Assembly: GCA_015852425.1 (NCBI GenBank)
Contig: JAAAIG010000977.1
Coordinates: forward strand, 1-12,912
Source: Gryganskiella cystojenkinii
Lineage: Eukaryota > Mortierellomycota > Mortierellomycetes > Mortierellales > Mortierellaceae
Direction of reading: 5' to 3'
DNA: 12,912 nucleotides
In this document: positions 1-8,731 of the stretch, piece after piece
Numbering within the stretch: the first letter of the stretch is position 1
Layout of the letters: the number at the start of each line of letters is the position of its first letter
Notes under the pieces: model-generated
Database searches by the model: none
Told to the model about the DNA's origin: nothing
Seen by the model: only the letters and a program-made list of their open reading frames with translations
Program-made: the position numbers and the translations under genes

Positions 1-267
1 ACCTCGGCTAGAGTGATTGCAGGCGGATACCGAGCATCTCAACTTGGTGCTCCACGTGTTCTCCCTCGACACTCACAACAATCCTCACAGCTACGAAGCA
101 CCCCCTCCACGCGCGCAGGCCTGTACGAGGAGGCAATGGACCCTGCCATGGACCCAGATCTGGCTAAGCGACAGATGGAACTCATGCAAGTCCAGCATGC
201 GTTGAATTTAGAAAGGTTACGGATTGAACAAGAGCTGAAGCGCCAGACTGTGGAGGACTGGATCTGA
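1..267 (+). CDS. C-terminal end of an unrecognised protein (5' truncated)
   Basis: Frame 1 is open from the first base of the window to a TGA at 265-267, giving 88 residues without any stop. No in-frame ATG is placed convincingly near the 5' end, so this is best read as the last exon, or part of it, of a gene that begins outside the window. The first half is basic and rich in Ser and Gln, as in a disordered linker. The last 38 residues or so are strongly charged with regular hydrophobic spacing (DPDLAKRQMELMQ followed by LERLRIEQELKR), which suggests an amphipathic helix or short coiled coil at the very C-terminus. I do not recognise the family. A competing short reading in frame 2 (17-205) lacks this pattern. 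No AATAAA follows the stop closely. The reading is moderately likely, because 88 open codons could still arise by chance. Confidence 0.45.
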   Translation, partial: TSARVIAGGYRASQLGAPRVLPRHSQQSSQLRSTPSTRAGLYEEAMDPAMDPDLAKRQMELMQVQHALNLERLRIEQELKRQTVEDWI

Positions 268-1184
268 ATGAATATCGTTGTATATATCTATTTAGATTGT
301 TGAATTAGACTTAGAGTAAACAATGCCCTCGCTTTCGAGGGTGTACCGTTGCGGGGTCAAATTTTGGCACGTTGTCCTGGCTCCTCTCTAGGTGTCATCC
401 ATGGAACTTTAACTCGAAGTATCATCTTAATGGTGGAAACAGGTACCCATGCCATACAGTACAACGCGCGACACGGCACAACACCAAAAGCACAAAAAAC
501 GACATCGAGGACTGAGCCCAAACCCCTGATTGTGTTTCAAGATTTCCTTCATTTCGAAACGATTGTTAATTACATGATGGTACAGATAAATTCAGGGACG
601 TTGAAATTCGAAACGTTGCGTCGTGCTTACAATGCTCCATGCTCCATTTGAAACTTTTTGTCAGGGTCAGCATGATTGCAGAACAGGCGATATTCATGGC
701 AAGTACACGAGGGAGAAGGCAAGATTTTAAAGCCCAGACGCGAGAAGTGGAGAAAATACCTGAGAGCCTTGACGAAGTGGTGTCAGGGTCCAGTGGGTGA
801 ACAAAGAGAGGAGCGAACTTCTTTTGGTTTAGCGCCAACCTGGTGGTGGTCCAAGCGAAATAGCTCATCTCGCTTAATTTTCTGGACCACCGCTTTTCAT
901 CTTCGTTATAGAACAAACACATGTGACCTCATCATCTCACTTTCTTGACCCAGGTAACCACCCACAGCGATTACATAAGTGACGAGTTTTGGAAAAAAAG
1001 AAAAAAAGAAAAGTGACGTTTTTGACTATATTGTAAGCGCTTTTTTTGTTGGAGGGCAGCTATTCGTTTCGATAAGTGAGGGTTATGTTACAGTTGAGGG
1101 TTGTTTATATAGATGAGATATTAATTGTTAGATACCATTAGTCGATGACTTCTTAAATAAATGTTTTAATCCTTCCACGTTGCT
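268..1184. other. Intergenic stretch between convergent genes
   Basis: About 0.9 kb separates the + strand partial gene from the minus strand secreted-protein gene. Open frames on both strands (for example 349-651 + and 566-922 -) show no family motif, no splice logic and no compositional support. The stretch contains a bulged hairpin at 843-893, a short repeated TGTCAGGGTC at about 659 and 780, and A-rich runs near 990-1012. It ends in AT-rich sequence that probably forms the 3' UTR of the minus strand gene. No AATAAA was found for that gene. Confidence 0.6.
843..893. repeat. Nested inverted repeat able to form a bulged hairpin
   Basis: GGTGGTCC at 845-852 is the exact reverse complement of GGACCACC at 884-891, and the pairing extends two more bases outward with one G-U. 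Directly inside it, AAGCGA at 853-858 pairs with TCGCTT at 870-875. The fold is therefore a 14 to 16 bp stem with an 11-base loop (859-869) and an 8-base one-sided bulge (876-883, AATTTTCT). It lies in non-coding sequence between convergent genes. It could be a structured RNA, a 3' UTR element or a remnant of a small inverted-repeat element; nothing in the sequence decides between these. Confidence 0.6.
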
Positions 1185-2110
1185 TTAGAAAGCAGCGACA
1201 ATGACGGCGATGGCCATCGAGGCAGCGATGGCCGAACCAGCCTTAAGCGCACCAGCGGCGGCTGAGGGCTTGTTTGTGGGCGTGGTCGCACCACTGCTGG
1301 TAGGGGCAGAACCCGAGGTACCCGAGGTCGTAGCGATGGGCGAGGTGGCGGTGGCAGTCACCGTGGTAGGAGTGGCAGTCACGGTTGAGTTGGGAGCACC
1401 GGGGGCCAAGGGGCAAGAAGAGCCATCGGGCATGGAGTAATCGCCGGGGATGATGTTCCAGCATCCCGCGGTTGAGACACCTAGACGAAAATAAAGATAA
1501 GATATCCGTCAGTCGACCGTTACAGTTTCTTATGCCGAAAAACAGACGTTGAGTGATGAGACAAAGGTTTGCAAACTGGGAAGGAGCATGGAAGAGTTGG
1601 CACTATATTCCATAAAGACTTACTGGTGTTGCAATCAGAGTTGTCAGTGGACTGGCAGCATCGAATACAATAGGTGTTGGTCGCAGGCTCCAAGAGCGAG
1701 ACAAATTTGGGATAGCCAGTGCAGGTGAAAGGCATGCCGTGGGAATCCATCTGACCACCCTCATCTGTAGGGTTCAGAGCCCACTTTGTGCTGTCCATAC
1801 AACCGGTGACCTGAACGTACTGTCGAGTCGCGTTGCTGACGTAGTGTGAAGAGAGGATAAGGCCAGCGGGCATCGGGTGGGCTTCCGTGGTAACTTTACC
1901 CACGCAGTACGATTCGGCACAGCCCTCGTAGGTGGCCACAGGGGCGAGTCCGTAGCCGGTCAACATGGTACACCAGTTGTTTGCATCTGTGATGGAAGCT
2001 ACTGTGCCACCCACTCCTCGAGTGGTGTTTGCATTGCAGGGAAACACCTCTTGGGCCTGGACCAGGGCTACAGAAACGGCGAGGGTAGTGGCAAGGAATT
2101 TGATAAACAT
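1185..2110 (-). CDS. Secreted cysteine-rich protein with GPI-anchor type C-terminus
   Basis: Two exons on the minus strand, 2110-1624 and 1480-1185, join across a 143-base intron (1623-1481) with donor GTAAGT and acceptor TAG. The join keeps the frame exactly (A|GT makes Ser163) and gives 260 residues. Residues 1-19 are a clear signal peptide ending ALVQA before QEVFPC. The body to about residue 175 holds most of 12 cysteines, including a CIRCC cluster and the stretch GCMDSTKW, so disulfide bonding outside the cell is expected. Residues from about 185 are Ser/Thr/Pro/Ala-rich, followed by a hydrophobic end without charged residues (SAIAASMAIAVIVAAF), as in GPI-anchored wall proteins. Several NxS/T glycosylation sites occur (NTT, NAT, NTS, NST). 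It resembles conserved fungal secreted proteins of unknown function; no enzymatic motif is visible. Without the intron, exon 1 would run on to an unrelated tail at 1520. Confidence 0.85.
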
Positions 2111-2298
2111 GATGGAAGATTTCGCTTGTTGAGAGAGTGGTAAGGAGGGAGGTGAGAGAGAAGGGTGCTGCGAGTGAAAAGAGGAGAGGGGAAGGCGACC
2201 GAGAAAAACAGAGAGTGGGAGAGAAGGAGAGGACTGAGGGATGTAGAAAGAAATGGAGAAGAAAAAAAATCAGAAACAGAGGCGATGGGGATCCTTGG

Positions 2299-2309
2299 CT
2301 TTTATATGG
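2299..2309 (-). promoter_or_regulatory. TATA box of the secreted cysteine-rich protein gene
   Basis: Read on the minus strand this is CCATATAAAAG, a near-consensus TATA element about 190 bases upstream of the ATG at 2110. Between it and the start codon the minus strand is strongly pyrimidine-rich (about 2137-2280), which is common in leaders of well-expressed fungal genes. The position fits a transcription start within or just before that tract. Confidence 0.5.
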
Positions 2310-3158
2310 AACAGGCAGGGGCGGTCAACGGAATGGGAAAAGACCGACCCAAAAAGAGAGTTTGTTGTTGTTGTGTTGATTGTGAAGTTGGACAAATTCA
2401 ACCGAAAAGAAAAAACAAGTAAATTTAGAACCCGTCGTTTTTTTGTTTTTTTTGTTTGTTTGGGTTGCGCTTCTGATCGATCGACTGACTGGCTGACTCT
2501 AGAAATGGTTTTGAGTGTCACGAACTTCATTGCAATAAAAAAGAAGGGGATGGGATGAGAGAGGAGGAGGAGGATCAAAAAAGTCCCAGGGAGAACAAAG
2601 GGGCAACGACCGTCTTTACTTTGTCCCTCCCTGCCCTCCTCATTGTCGTCATACTGAGGCCATTTAATATAGAACGGTCAAACTGCCCCTGTTTCCGTAT
2701 CCTCGGCCCATTGTAGCTGAAAAATTGAAAAGATCGAGCCCTTTGTGATGATTCGTCCTGTTTCCTGCTTGGGATAAATTACATCCACTCACACTCCACT
2801 CCACTCTCCAAAAATTCTTTCTCAGAACGCGCAAGGAACAAAATATGCCCCTGTGGACCGAGCTTTCTTGGCTGTGCCTTATCAAAAAAATAATCGAAAC
2901 AGACGCAAAAATATAATCACTGTGTTTTTTTTGCCTCATCTCGAAAAAAAGGCGAACAGACCTCCTCTTTATGAAGGTCGAAAAGCATCAACAGTTTTGG
3001 GAGGCGTACGGACAGAAGCCTCTGTGCGCAAGAAAAACGTGCCTTTTTTTGAGAGCACTGGGAAAACACAAGCTTCTGGTAGTCAGCTTGTTCGTCTCTT
3101 CATAGCGCTCGACGAGAACGCTGACAAGGAAAATTGTTGATCAAGAAGACTGCTCTTT

Positions 3159-3223
3159 TTTTGCTCTCACTTGACTTTCGCGCCTTCTCTTTCCCTCCTC
3201 TCTCTCTAGTCAAGAGAGCAAAA
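3159..3223. repeat. Inverted repeat with 16 bp stem
   Basis: TTTTGCTCTCACTTGACT at 3159-3176 and AGTCAAGAGAGCAAAA at 3208-3223 are reverse complements except for two extra bases (AC, 3169-3170) in the left arm. The arms flank a 31-base pyrimidine-rich spacer (3177-3207). Sixteen consecutive pairs with one 2-base bulge is more than expected by chance in this distance. The function is unknown. It is not followed by an obvious gene and has no flanking target-site duplication that I can see. Confidence 0.6.
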
Positions 3224-4422
3224 CAGGGCTTTGGTTGCACAAAGAGAAATCTTCATTCGTTATTTTTATCTTTGTAGGGGCTTCACGGCGGACACCTTCG
3301 TCCTTGTTACGCAGCAAAAGTCTAGAAACCCTGCTCTCTTGGACTTGGAGAGGTAGGGGAATCATTCTTCCATAACTCGATAAAAATAAAAAAAATATTG
3401 GAGGGTGGCTACCGGCTTTTCTGCCTTCTCAGCGAGCCAAACGCAATGACGGTGGTGACTAAAGAGAAAATGCCGAGTTAAACACATCATGTGCATTGGT
3501 CTCGCTCCTTGACGCCGCACCAAAAAGGCCTTGTGGCACACGTTCTCTCTATTCTATTTTTGAAGAGACTGAAGGCCAGAAAACCGTTATCTTCGACCCA
3601 AATAGACTTCTTGTTTGGGCGAAAGTAAGACATCATCCGTCGTCAGCGAAGACAATGTCCTGCTGACTCTTGCCTTTCAAAAAAAAAAATGTTCGCTGGA
3701 ATGGAGATGTGGAGTGGAAAATATATTCGCTGCAGGTGGCGCTGACCAAACCTCAAAAAGCCCAAAAATACAAAAAAAGTTCGGTTTTTTTTTTCTCGAA
3801 TGACGGATGGTTGTTCCTGTCGACCTATTCTTGAATCAACTGGAGTCTTGGTTATTCTCGTCATGTTCAAACAGTTTGACAGAAAAAAGGTTTGCTGAAC
3901 GCCACCACCATGTTTTTCAGGTGTTGGGCTTCGGCGCATTCTTCGGAGTGTTTTTTGCTTTTTGCTTTTTGGTCGCACTGTATATCTTCTGGCTCTCTTC
4001 ATTTTATGTTTTCTCCTCTCCTTTTGTCTGGGCTCATCAAGTTTTTTTTGGACAACCACGTTTGTCCGCAGGAGAAAATCTTCCGAATTGGGAAAGATGC
4101 TCTCAGGAACGTACTTTTAGGCGACCCAGAGTTCGCGTTCTGGCCAGGGGATCGGCTCGATATCTCGTCGTATCGATTCAAGAGAAGGAGAGTTAGAAAT
4201 CATTGCATCGGCTGGAATGTTCAAAGAAATCTTTATTTTTTTGAGGTTATAATCATCATGAGCATGTGCATTTCGATCTTTGAAAACAGTGAAAGTGGAT
4301 GTACTTGCGGCATGTCTGCGGACGTTGGCGGCTCTCGTTTTTCTTCGGAACTCGATCTTCAAGCTTTATCAAAGGACGGGGCTATTTAACCCAATCGTTT
4401 CACAAGTGGCGCGCCTAGAAAC

Positions 4423-4455
4423 TTTTTCTTTTTTTTTTTGGGGGGGAAAGGGGGG
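4423..4455. repeat. Homopolymer tract T5-C-T11-G7-A3-G6
   Basis: Runs of T (4423-4427 and 4429-4439) pass directly into G7 (4440-4446), AAA and G6 (4450-4455), a strictly polypyrimidine-to-polyG switch on one strand. Only two long G runs are present, so an intramolecular four-run G-quadruplex is not evident without splitting the runs. The exact run lengths are prone to sequencing error. Confidence 0.7.
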
Positions 4456-4630
4456 ATGTGATATGTATTGACTGTAGGTACTCGGCGGTCCCCAGATGTG
4501 TGAGAAAATAAGCAATCCAAGACTCCCTGGTGATCCATTGTCATATCTAACGACCATATGACAAACAACGTGTCCTTCCATGTGGTCCTGCCCGCGGCTT
4601 TTTTTTTAAGCGACCATGATTTACTTAAGG

Positions 4631-4653
4631 GTATTTTATCACGTGATAAATAC
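4631..4653. promoter_or_regulatory. Near-perfect palindrome centred on CACGTG (E-box)
   Basis: The central TTATCACGTGATAA (4637-4650 by pairing) is a perfect palindrome around TCACGTGA, and pairing continues outward to GTA/TAC with a single extra T on the left. CACGTG flanked by T and A is the classic binding site of bHLH factors of the Cbf1/SREBP kind in fungi. It lies 65 bases upstream of the tRNA-Asp and has no nearby protein gene start, so its target is unclear. Confidence 0.45.
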
Positions 4654-4717
4654 GCCACCAATTTTAAGGTAGTTTGTTCAGAAACAATCAAAAAATTAGA
4701 TTTCCATCTGAAGAACA

Positions 4718-4789
4718 TCTTTGTTAGTATAGTGGTGAGTATCTCCGCCTGTCACGCGGAAGACCCGGGTTCAATTCCCGGACAAAGAG
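4718..4789 (+). tRNA. tRNA-Asp (anticodon GTC)
   Basis: A complete 72-base cloverleaf without an intron. The acceptor stem TCTTTGT (4718-4724) pairs with ACAAAGA (4782-4788), followed by discriminator G at 4789. The D arm GTATAGTGGTGAGTAT is the usual eukaryotic Asp form. The anticodon stem TCCGC/GCGGA encloses CTGTCAC, with GTC at 4751-4753. The T arm is CCCGG GTTCAATT CCCGG. The B box GGTTCAATTCC (4768-4778) is present for RNA polymerase III. The AU-rich acceptor stem differs from the GC-rich one of many animal Asp tRNAs but pairs perfectly. CCA is not encoded, as expected for a nuclear gene. Confidence 0.97.
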
Positions 4790-4793
4790 CTTC

Positions 4794-4798
4794 TTTTT
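4794..4798 (+). terminator. RNA polymerase III terminator of tRNA-Asp
   Basis: A run of five T starts five bases after the tRNA 3' end, the usual position and length for Pol III termination. Confidence 0.75.
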
Positions 4799-4861
4799 GC
4801 CTCCATGACTATTTTACTTGATGAACGTCATGGGCAGACATACTGGTTTTCATTTTTGTAG

Positions 4862-4875
4862 AGGCATGCATGCCT
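4862..4875. repeat. 14-bp perfect palindrome AGGCATGCATGCCT
   Basis: The sequence equals its own reverse complement over 14 bases and contains overlapping GCATGC repeats. It lies between the tRNA and the 3' end of the FAD synthase gene. It may be a protein-binding site, but no partner is known from the sequence. Confidence 0.5.
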
Positions 4876-4915
4876 AGCTTCGGTTCAAGACGTTTTGTGG
4901 TTCATAGAGTTTTTT

Positions 4916-4921
4916 TTTATT
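4916..4921 (-). terminator. Polyadenylation signal of FAD synthase gene
   Basis: AATAAA on the minus strand, followed by further A residues, starts 38 bases after the stop codon ending at 4959. The spacing is typical for a short fungal 3' UTR. Confidence 0.6.
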
Positions 4922-4958
4922 AAATCAGGGCATCTTGAGTGCTGTTGGCACCCTCTCT

Positions 4959-7021
4959 TCAGGCACGCCCACATCGTTCACTCTCACCACCAGAGAGCTT
5001 CCATGCGGGGCCAAACAAAAAGGTCTCCTCCAATCTATCGAGGGTCTTATCGACCCGTTCTAACTTTTCCAGTAAAACGCTATCCGAGTTTCCGTTTCTA
5101 GAAGTTGCGTCCGTGTAGCCAAGTTCTCGCCGCACGGCATCATTGCTCTCGCCTGCTAGTGGTCCATGATGATTCTTGATCGCTGAGATTGCCGCGCTGT
5201 CAAAGAAGGGTCCGACACTTAGACGTCTCAATTGAGGGTTGGGGAAGGTATCATCACGGCCACCGAGGGAAGTGTATCCGAGATCATACAGGCCACAATA
5301 GGGGACATTGATGGCCCGCAAAAATGTCCAGATGTCATGGTATGTCCAGTCGAGAATAGGATGGATACGCATAAATGGGGGCCAAGAAGGGTCGCAAGGC
5401 GTAAAGGATTTCAGCAGACCTATAGACATACAAATCCATGAAAGAGGTCATTGTGAGTCCATAGGCTAAAACAGAGGTCCCAGTCGAGTATTGCAAAGGC
5501 ATTTGACAATAGCCTACCTCCATGTGGGTCATCACGCCTAGTCCCGACCATGATCGCCTTGATAGCGTCACCTTTCAATGCATTGTAATCCTCCAAAGCC
5601 TTCTTCATTGGTCCTGGTATCCTGAGCAAATCCAAATTGTACCGCTCAATCTCGTCATCAACAAAGCCCTCGACTTGGCCAAACGGATTTTTGTGTGTAA
5701 CGTAGATCGAGGGAATCGCAAAACGTTGAGAGTGCTGTCGATTCTGCTGTTGCTGTGTCAAGGTTTCGAGGGTATCTGTTCTTGTTGTAAATCCTGTTGA
5801 ATGAAGATCGGATCCATAAATCTTGTAGAGTACTGCGACATAGAGGTGCAAGATGACAGTGCAGTCCTTTCCACCGTTGAACGAAAGAGAGGTTCCACTG
5901 CAGCTATACGCGATATCATAATAAAAATCAATAAAAAAAAATAATTAGCATTTCTGCATTTTTGCAAAGAGAAGCAGCAGCCATTTCAGTTCATACATAC
6001 CCATAACGCTTGACTGCCTCCTCAATGACCTCCACAGCATGACGAACACTCCTCCAACAATCCTGGTCCCGTTTACGCAATATATCCGAGTCCACAGTCG
6101 TCAAGACCGAGGGTGTGTCGATAGTGCTCAATTGCTCATTTTCTTCTGTGCTCTTCTTTTCTTCCGCGTCGAGTTGGTTAGCCAGATCAACGAGCCGGTA
6201 GACATCCTTCATAACTTGAAATCCATCAATCGGGGACACAAACGAGGGTCGACTCGAGTAAAGTGACTCCAGCAGAGTGATAATCGAATTGTTGTTCTCG
6301 TCGAGGTCGTCCTGGGTATATTGATAACTGATAGGATGGATCAGTGTATGAACGTTGTGAACCGAGATCACTGGTTGAAGTAACGACCTTCCAGACACAG
6401 GGATATAGTGCGTCTCGGCTTTGCAAGGTGTCCCTCCAGAGAACACTTGTCTTCTGTCAAGCGATCCATTGATGTCTGCGCAGGAGGAAGAAGGAGAGGC
6501 GCTATTTTTGCCATTCATTGGCGATCGATCGCAGGGGCAGTGCTTAGCACTGGCCTTATTTGCCTGCCACAAGTCTTGACCAAACGCATCCGCGATAGCG
6601 CCCAGGATTAATTCTTGTTGTTGTAAGGTTACATGTTCGTCGGCTGAGGAGGGCTTATCGAGATAAAGGACAAAGACGAGGGAATAGTCCCGAGAGAACT
6701 CAGCCGTGGCTCGGGTGATGTCCAATGCCGACGAAACGACTTTAGTCTGTGAGATGGTGAAATGAGTTGGTTGTTGAGTAATGGGCCTGACTTTGTGGGA
6801 CGATGAAGTGACCACTATTAGGAGGTATTAGTTAAAGACACGGGAGAACAATGGTCAGCAACTCAGAAGTGAACGAGTGAACGCATGGGACTCATCCAGG
6901 AGTATACAAAGACAGGTCGACTGCGCTTTGACACTTTACAGATTAGGCCGATGGTTTCCAGCTCGTCCGTCGGTTCAGCCCGAAAAGAGGTCGAGTCAAT
7001 GACGGGAATGACTCTTGTCAT
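4959..7021 (-). CDS. FAD1: FAD synthase (FMN adenylyltransferase) with degenerate N-terminal MPTb-like domain
   Basis: Four exons: 7021-6940, 6814-6001, 5903-5518, 5419-4959. Introns of 125, 97 and 98 bases have donors GTAAAG, GTATGT and GTAGGC, and all acceptors are TAG. Joined, they give 580 residues with no stop. The enzyme transfers AMP from ATP to FMN to make FAD in the cytosol. Its PAPS-reductase-type catalytic domain is complete: SFNGGKDC (306-313), [12 protein letters not shown] (416-427), DPSWPPFMR (437-445), HPILDW (447-452), [14 protein letters not shown] (468-481) and the C-terminal ERCGR (575-579). Residues before about 225 are absent from yeast Fad1, which is roughly 306 residues. 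They resemble the MoCF/MPTb domain of animal FAD synthase (TIGLI at 23-27, [10 protein letters not shown] at 100-109, PVISVHNVH at 175-183), but the acidic GGxGPTxDD-type motif is lost. Residues 110-165 are Cys/Ser-rich and probably disordered. The start was chosen because exon 1 joins in phase and restores the TIGLIL strand. Exons 2-4 are firm; exon 1 is likely. Confidence 0.9.
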
Positions 7022-7060
7022 GGTAGAAGAGAGGATGATGGAAGAAGGAGAATGATGCGC

Positions 7061-7080
7061 AAGTAGTAAGCTTGCTACTT
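7061..7080. repeat. Palindrome in the FAD synthase leader
   Basis: AAGTAGTAAG at 7061-7070 and CTTGCTACTT at 7071-7080 form a 20-base palindrome with one mismatched position per arm around a central AAGCTT. It lies 40 bases upstream of the chosen FAD synthase ATG, so it is probably in the 5' UTR or core promoter and could form a hairpin in the mRNA or bind a dimeric factor. Confidence 0.5.
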
Positions 7081-7200
7081 TGGATGGGAGGAGGAGGTGG
7101 GTGGGAAATCAACTACGAAAAGAGACGACAAAAGTAACCGAAAGCAGTAGAACAAAAATTAGAGCGGCGGCGATCGACAGAGCAGCACATGCAAATGGAG

Positions 7201-7208
7201 CACGTGAC
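7201..7208. promoter_or_regulatory. E-box CACGTGAC
   Basis: A CACGTG core with flanking AC (GTCACGTG on the other strand) is the Cbf1-type bHLH site. It lies between the two divergent starts, 180 bases from the FAD synthase ATG and 313 bases from the YIP1-like ATG, and could act on either gene. Confidence 0.4.
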
Positions 7209-7450
7209 TCTATGAATATTAAATGAGCCCCTCAAGTAACGATTACGGTGTCCAGCTCGAACCATCGTGGCAAATCCTCCTCCAAAGTGATTGCATTGTT
7301 TCGTTTCCTCACATTCTTCTCATCTAAGCTCTTCTCATCACCTCGAAACAAACAGACTGTAAAGCCAAATCTATCCAACATAACCTGGAATACCACCACC
7401 ACCAACAACTCAACTCCCCAGGACCACTCATAAAGCCAAGCCAAAGGGAA

Positions 7451-7477
7451 ATCCATCCATCCATCCATCCATCCATC
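7451..7477 (+). repeat. ATCC tetranucleotide microsatellite
   Basis: Almost seven copies of ATCC in a row, 43 bases upstream of the YIP1-like start codon and probably in its 5' UTR. The copy number is likely to vary between strains. Confidence 0.85.
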
Positions 7478-7520
7478 AGCTCATCCACTTACGCGCTCTT
7501 GACTACAACGTTTTCTCGAG

Positions 7521-8654
<1,134 letters not shown>

Positions 8655-8725
8655 GCTCATGAAGGACCTTCTCCTCCTTGTCAGAGAGTAGGATTCGCAC
8701 ACTAATAATAATAACGAACAGAACG

Positions 8726-8731
8726 AATAAA
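8726..8731 (+). terminator. Polyadenylation signal of YIP1-like gene
   Basis: AATAAA starts 72 bases after the TAG stop, within an A-rich stretch containing short AAT repeats. It is the only canonical signal close to this stop. Confidence 0.6.

Larger units (their letters stand above)
2311..4717. other. Long gene-poor stretch
   Basis: About 2.4 kb with no gene I can support. The open frames found here are short, overlap each other on both strands and give low-complexity Lys/Phe-rich products caused by the many A and T runs (for example 2886-2892, 2924-2933, 3681-3689, 3785-3793). No two fragments join through plausible splice sites into a recognisable protein. Recognisable structures are a hairpin at 3159-3223, a T-run/G-run tract at 4423-4455 and a CACGTG palindrome at 4631-4653. 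It may hold untranslated exons, a non-coding RNA or an eroded gene; none of these is shown directly. Confidence 0.55.
7022..7520. promoter_or_regulatory. Divergent promoter shared by FAD synthase and YIP1-like genes
   Basis: The 499 bases between the two start codons must carry both promoters, since the genes diverge. No clear TATA box is seen for either. Visible elements are a 20-base imperfect palindrome at 7061-7080, an E-box CACGTGAC at 7201-7208, a purine-rich tract on the + strand at 7022-7110 (pyrimidine-rich on the FAD synthase coding strand) and an ATCC microsatellite at 7451-7477. A TATA-less, compact arrangement fits two housekeeping genes. Confidence 0.6.

Noticed and set aside
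870..893. Possible Sm-like site (AATTTTCTGG) of a small nuclear RNA
   Set aside because: No conserved U1, U2, U4, U5 or U6 core is nearby and no 3' stem-loop follows, so a spliceosomal RNA call is not supported.
566..922. 118-codon minus strand frame in the first intergenic region
   Set aside because: No motif, no signal peptide, no splice partners, and it runs across the hairpin at 843-893. I could not support it as a gene or as a relic of a known element.
1201..1440. Open frame on the + strand, Val/Ala/Glu-rich
   Set aside because: It is antisense to exon 2 of the secreted protein gene. That exon has a precise splice join and a GPI-type tail, so this frame is a composition shadow.
2270..2578. 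Minus strand frame of 102 codons upstream of the secreted protein gene
   Set aside because: It covers the likely TATA box and promoter of that gene and is Ser/Phe/Lys-rich from low-complexity DNA.
3807..4196. + strand frame with a hydrophobic segment that looks like a membrane helix
   Set aside because: The hydrophobicity comes from T-rich DNA (Phe and Leu codons). Overlapping frames on both strands are equally open, and no start context or homology is apparent.
5758..5967. Minus strand frame starting in the second FAD synthase intron
   Set aside because: It reads intron sequence and then exon 3 in the wrong frame. The correct frame gives the SFNGGKDC loop.
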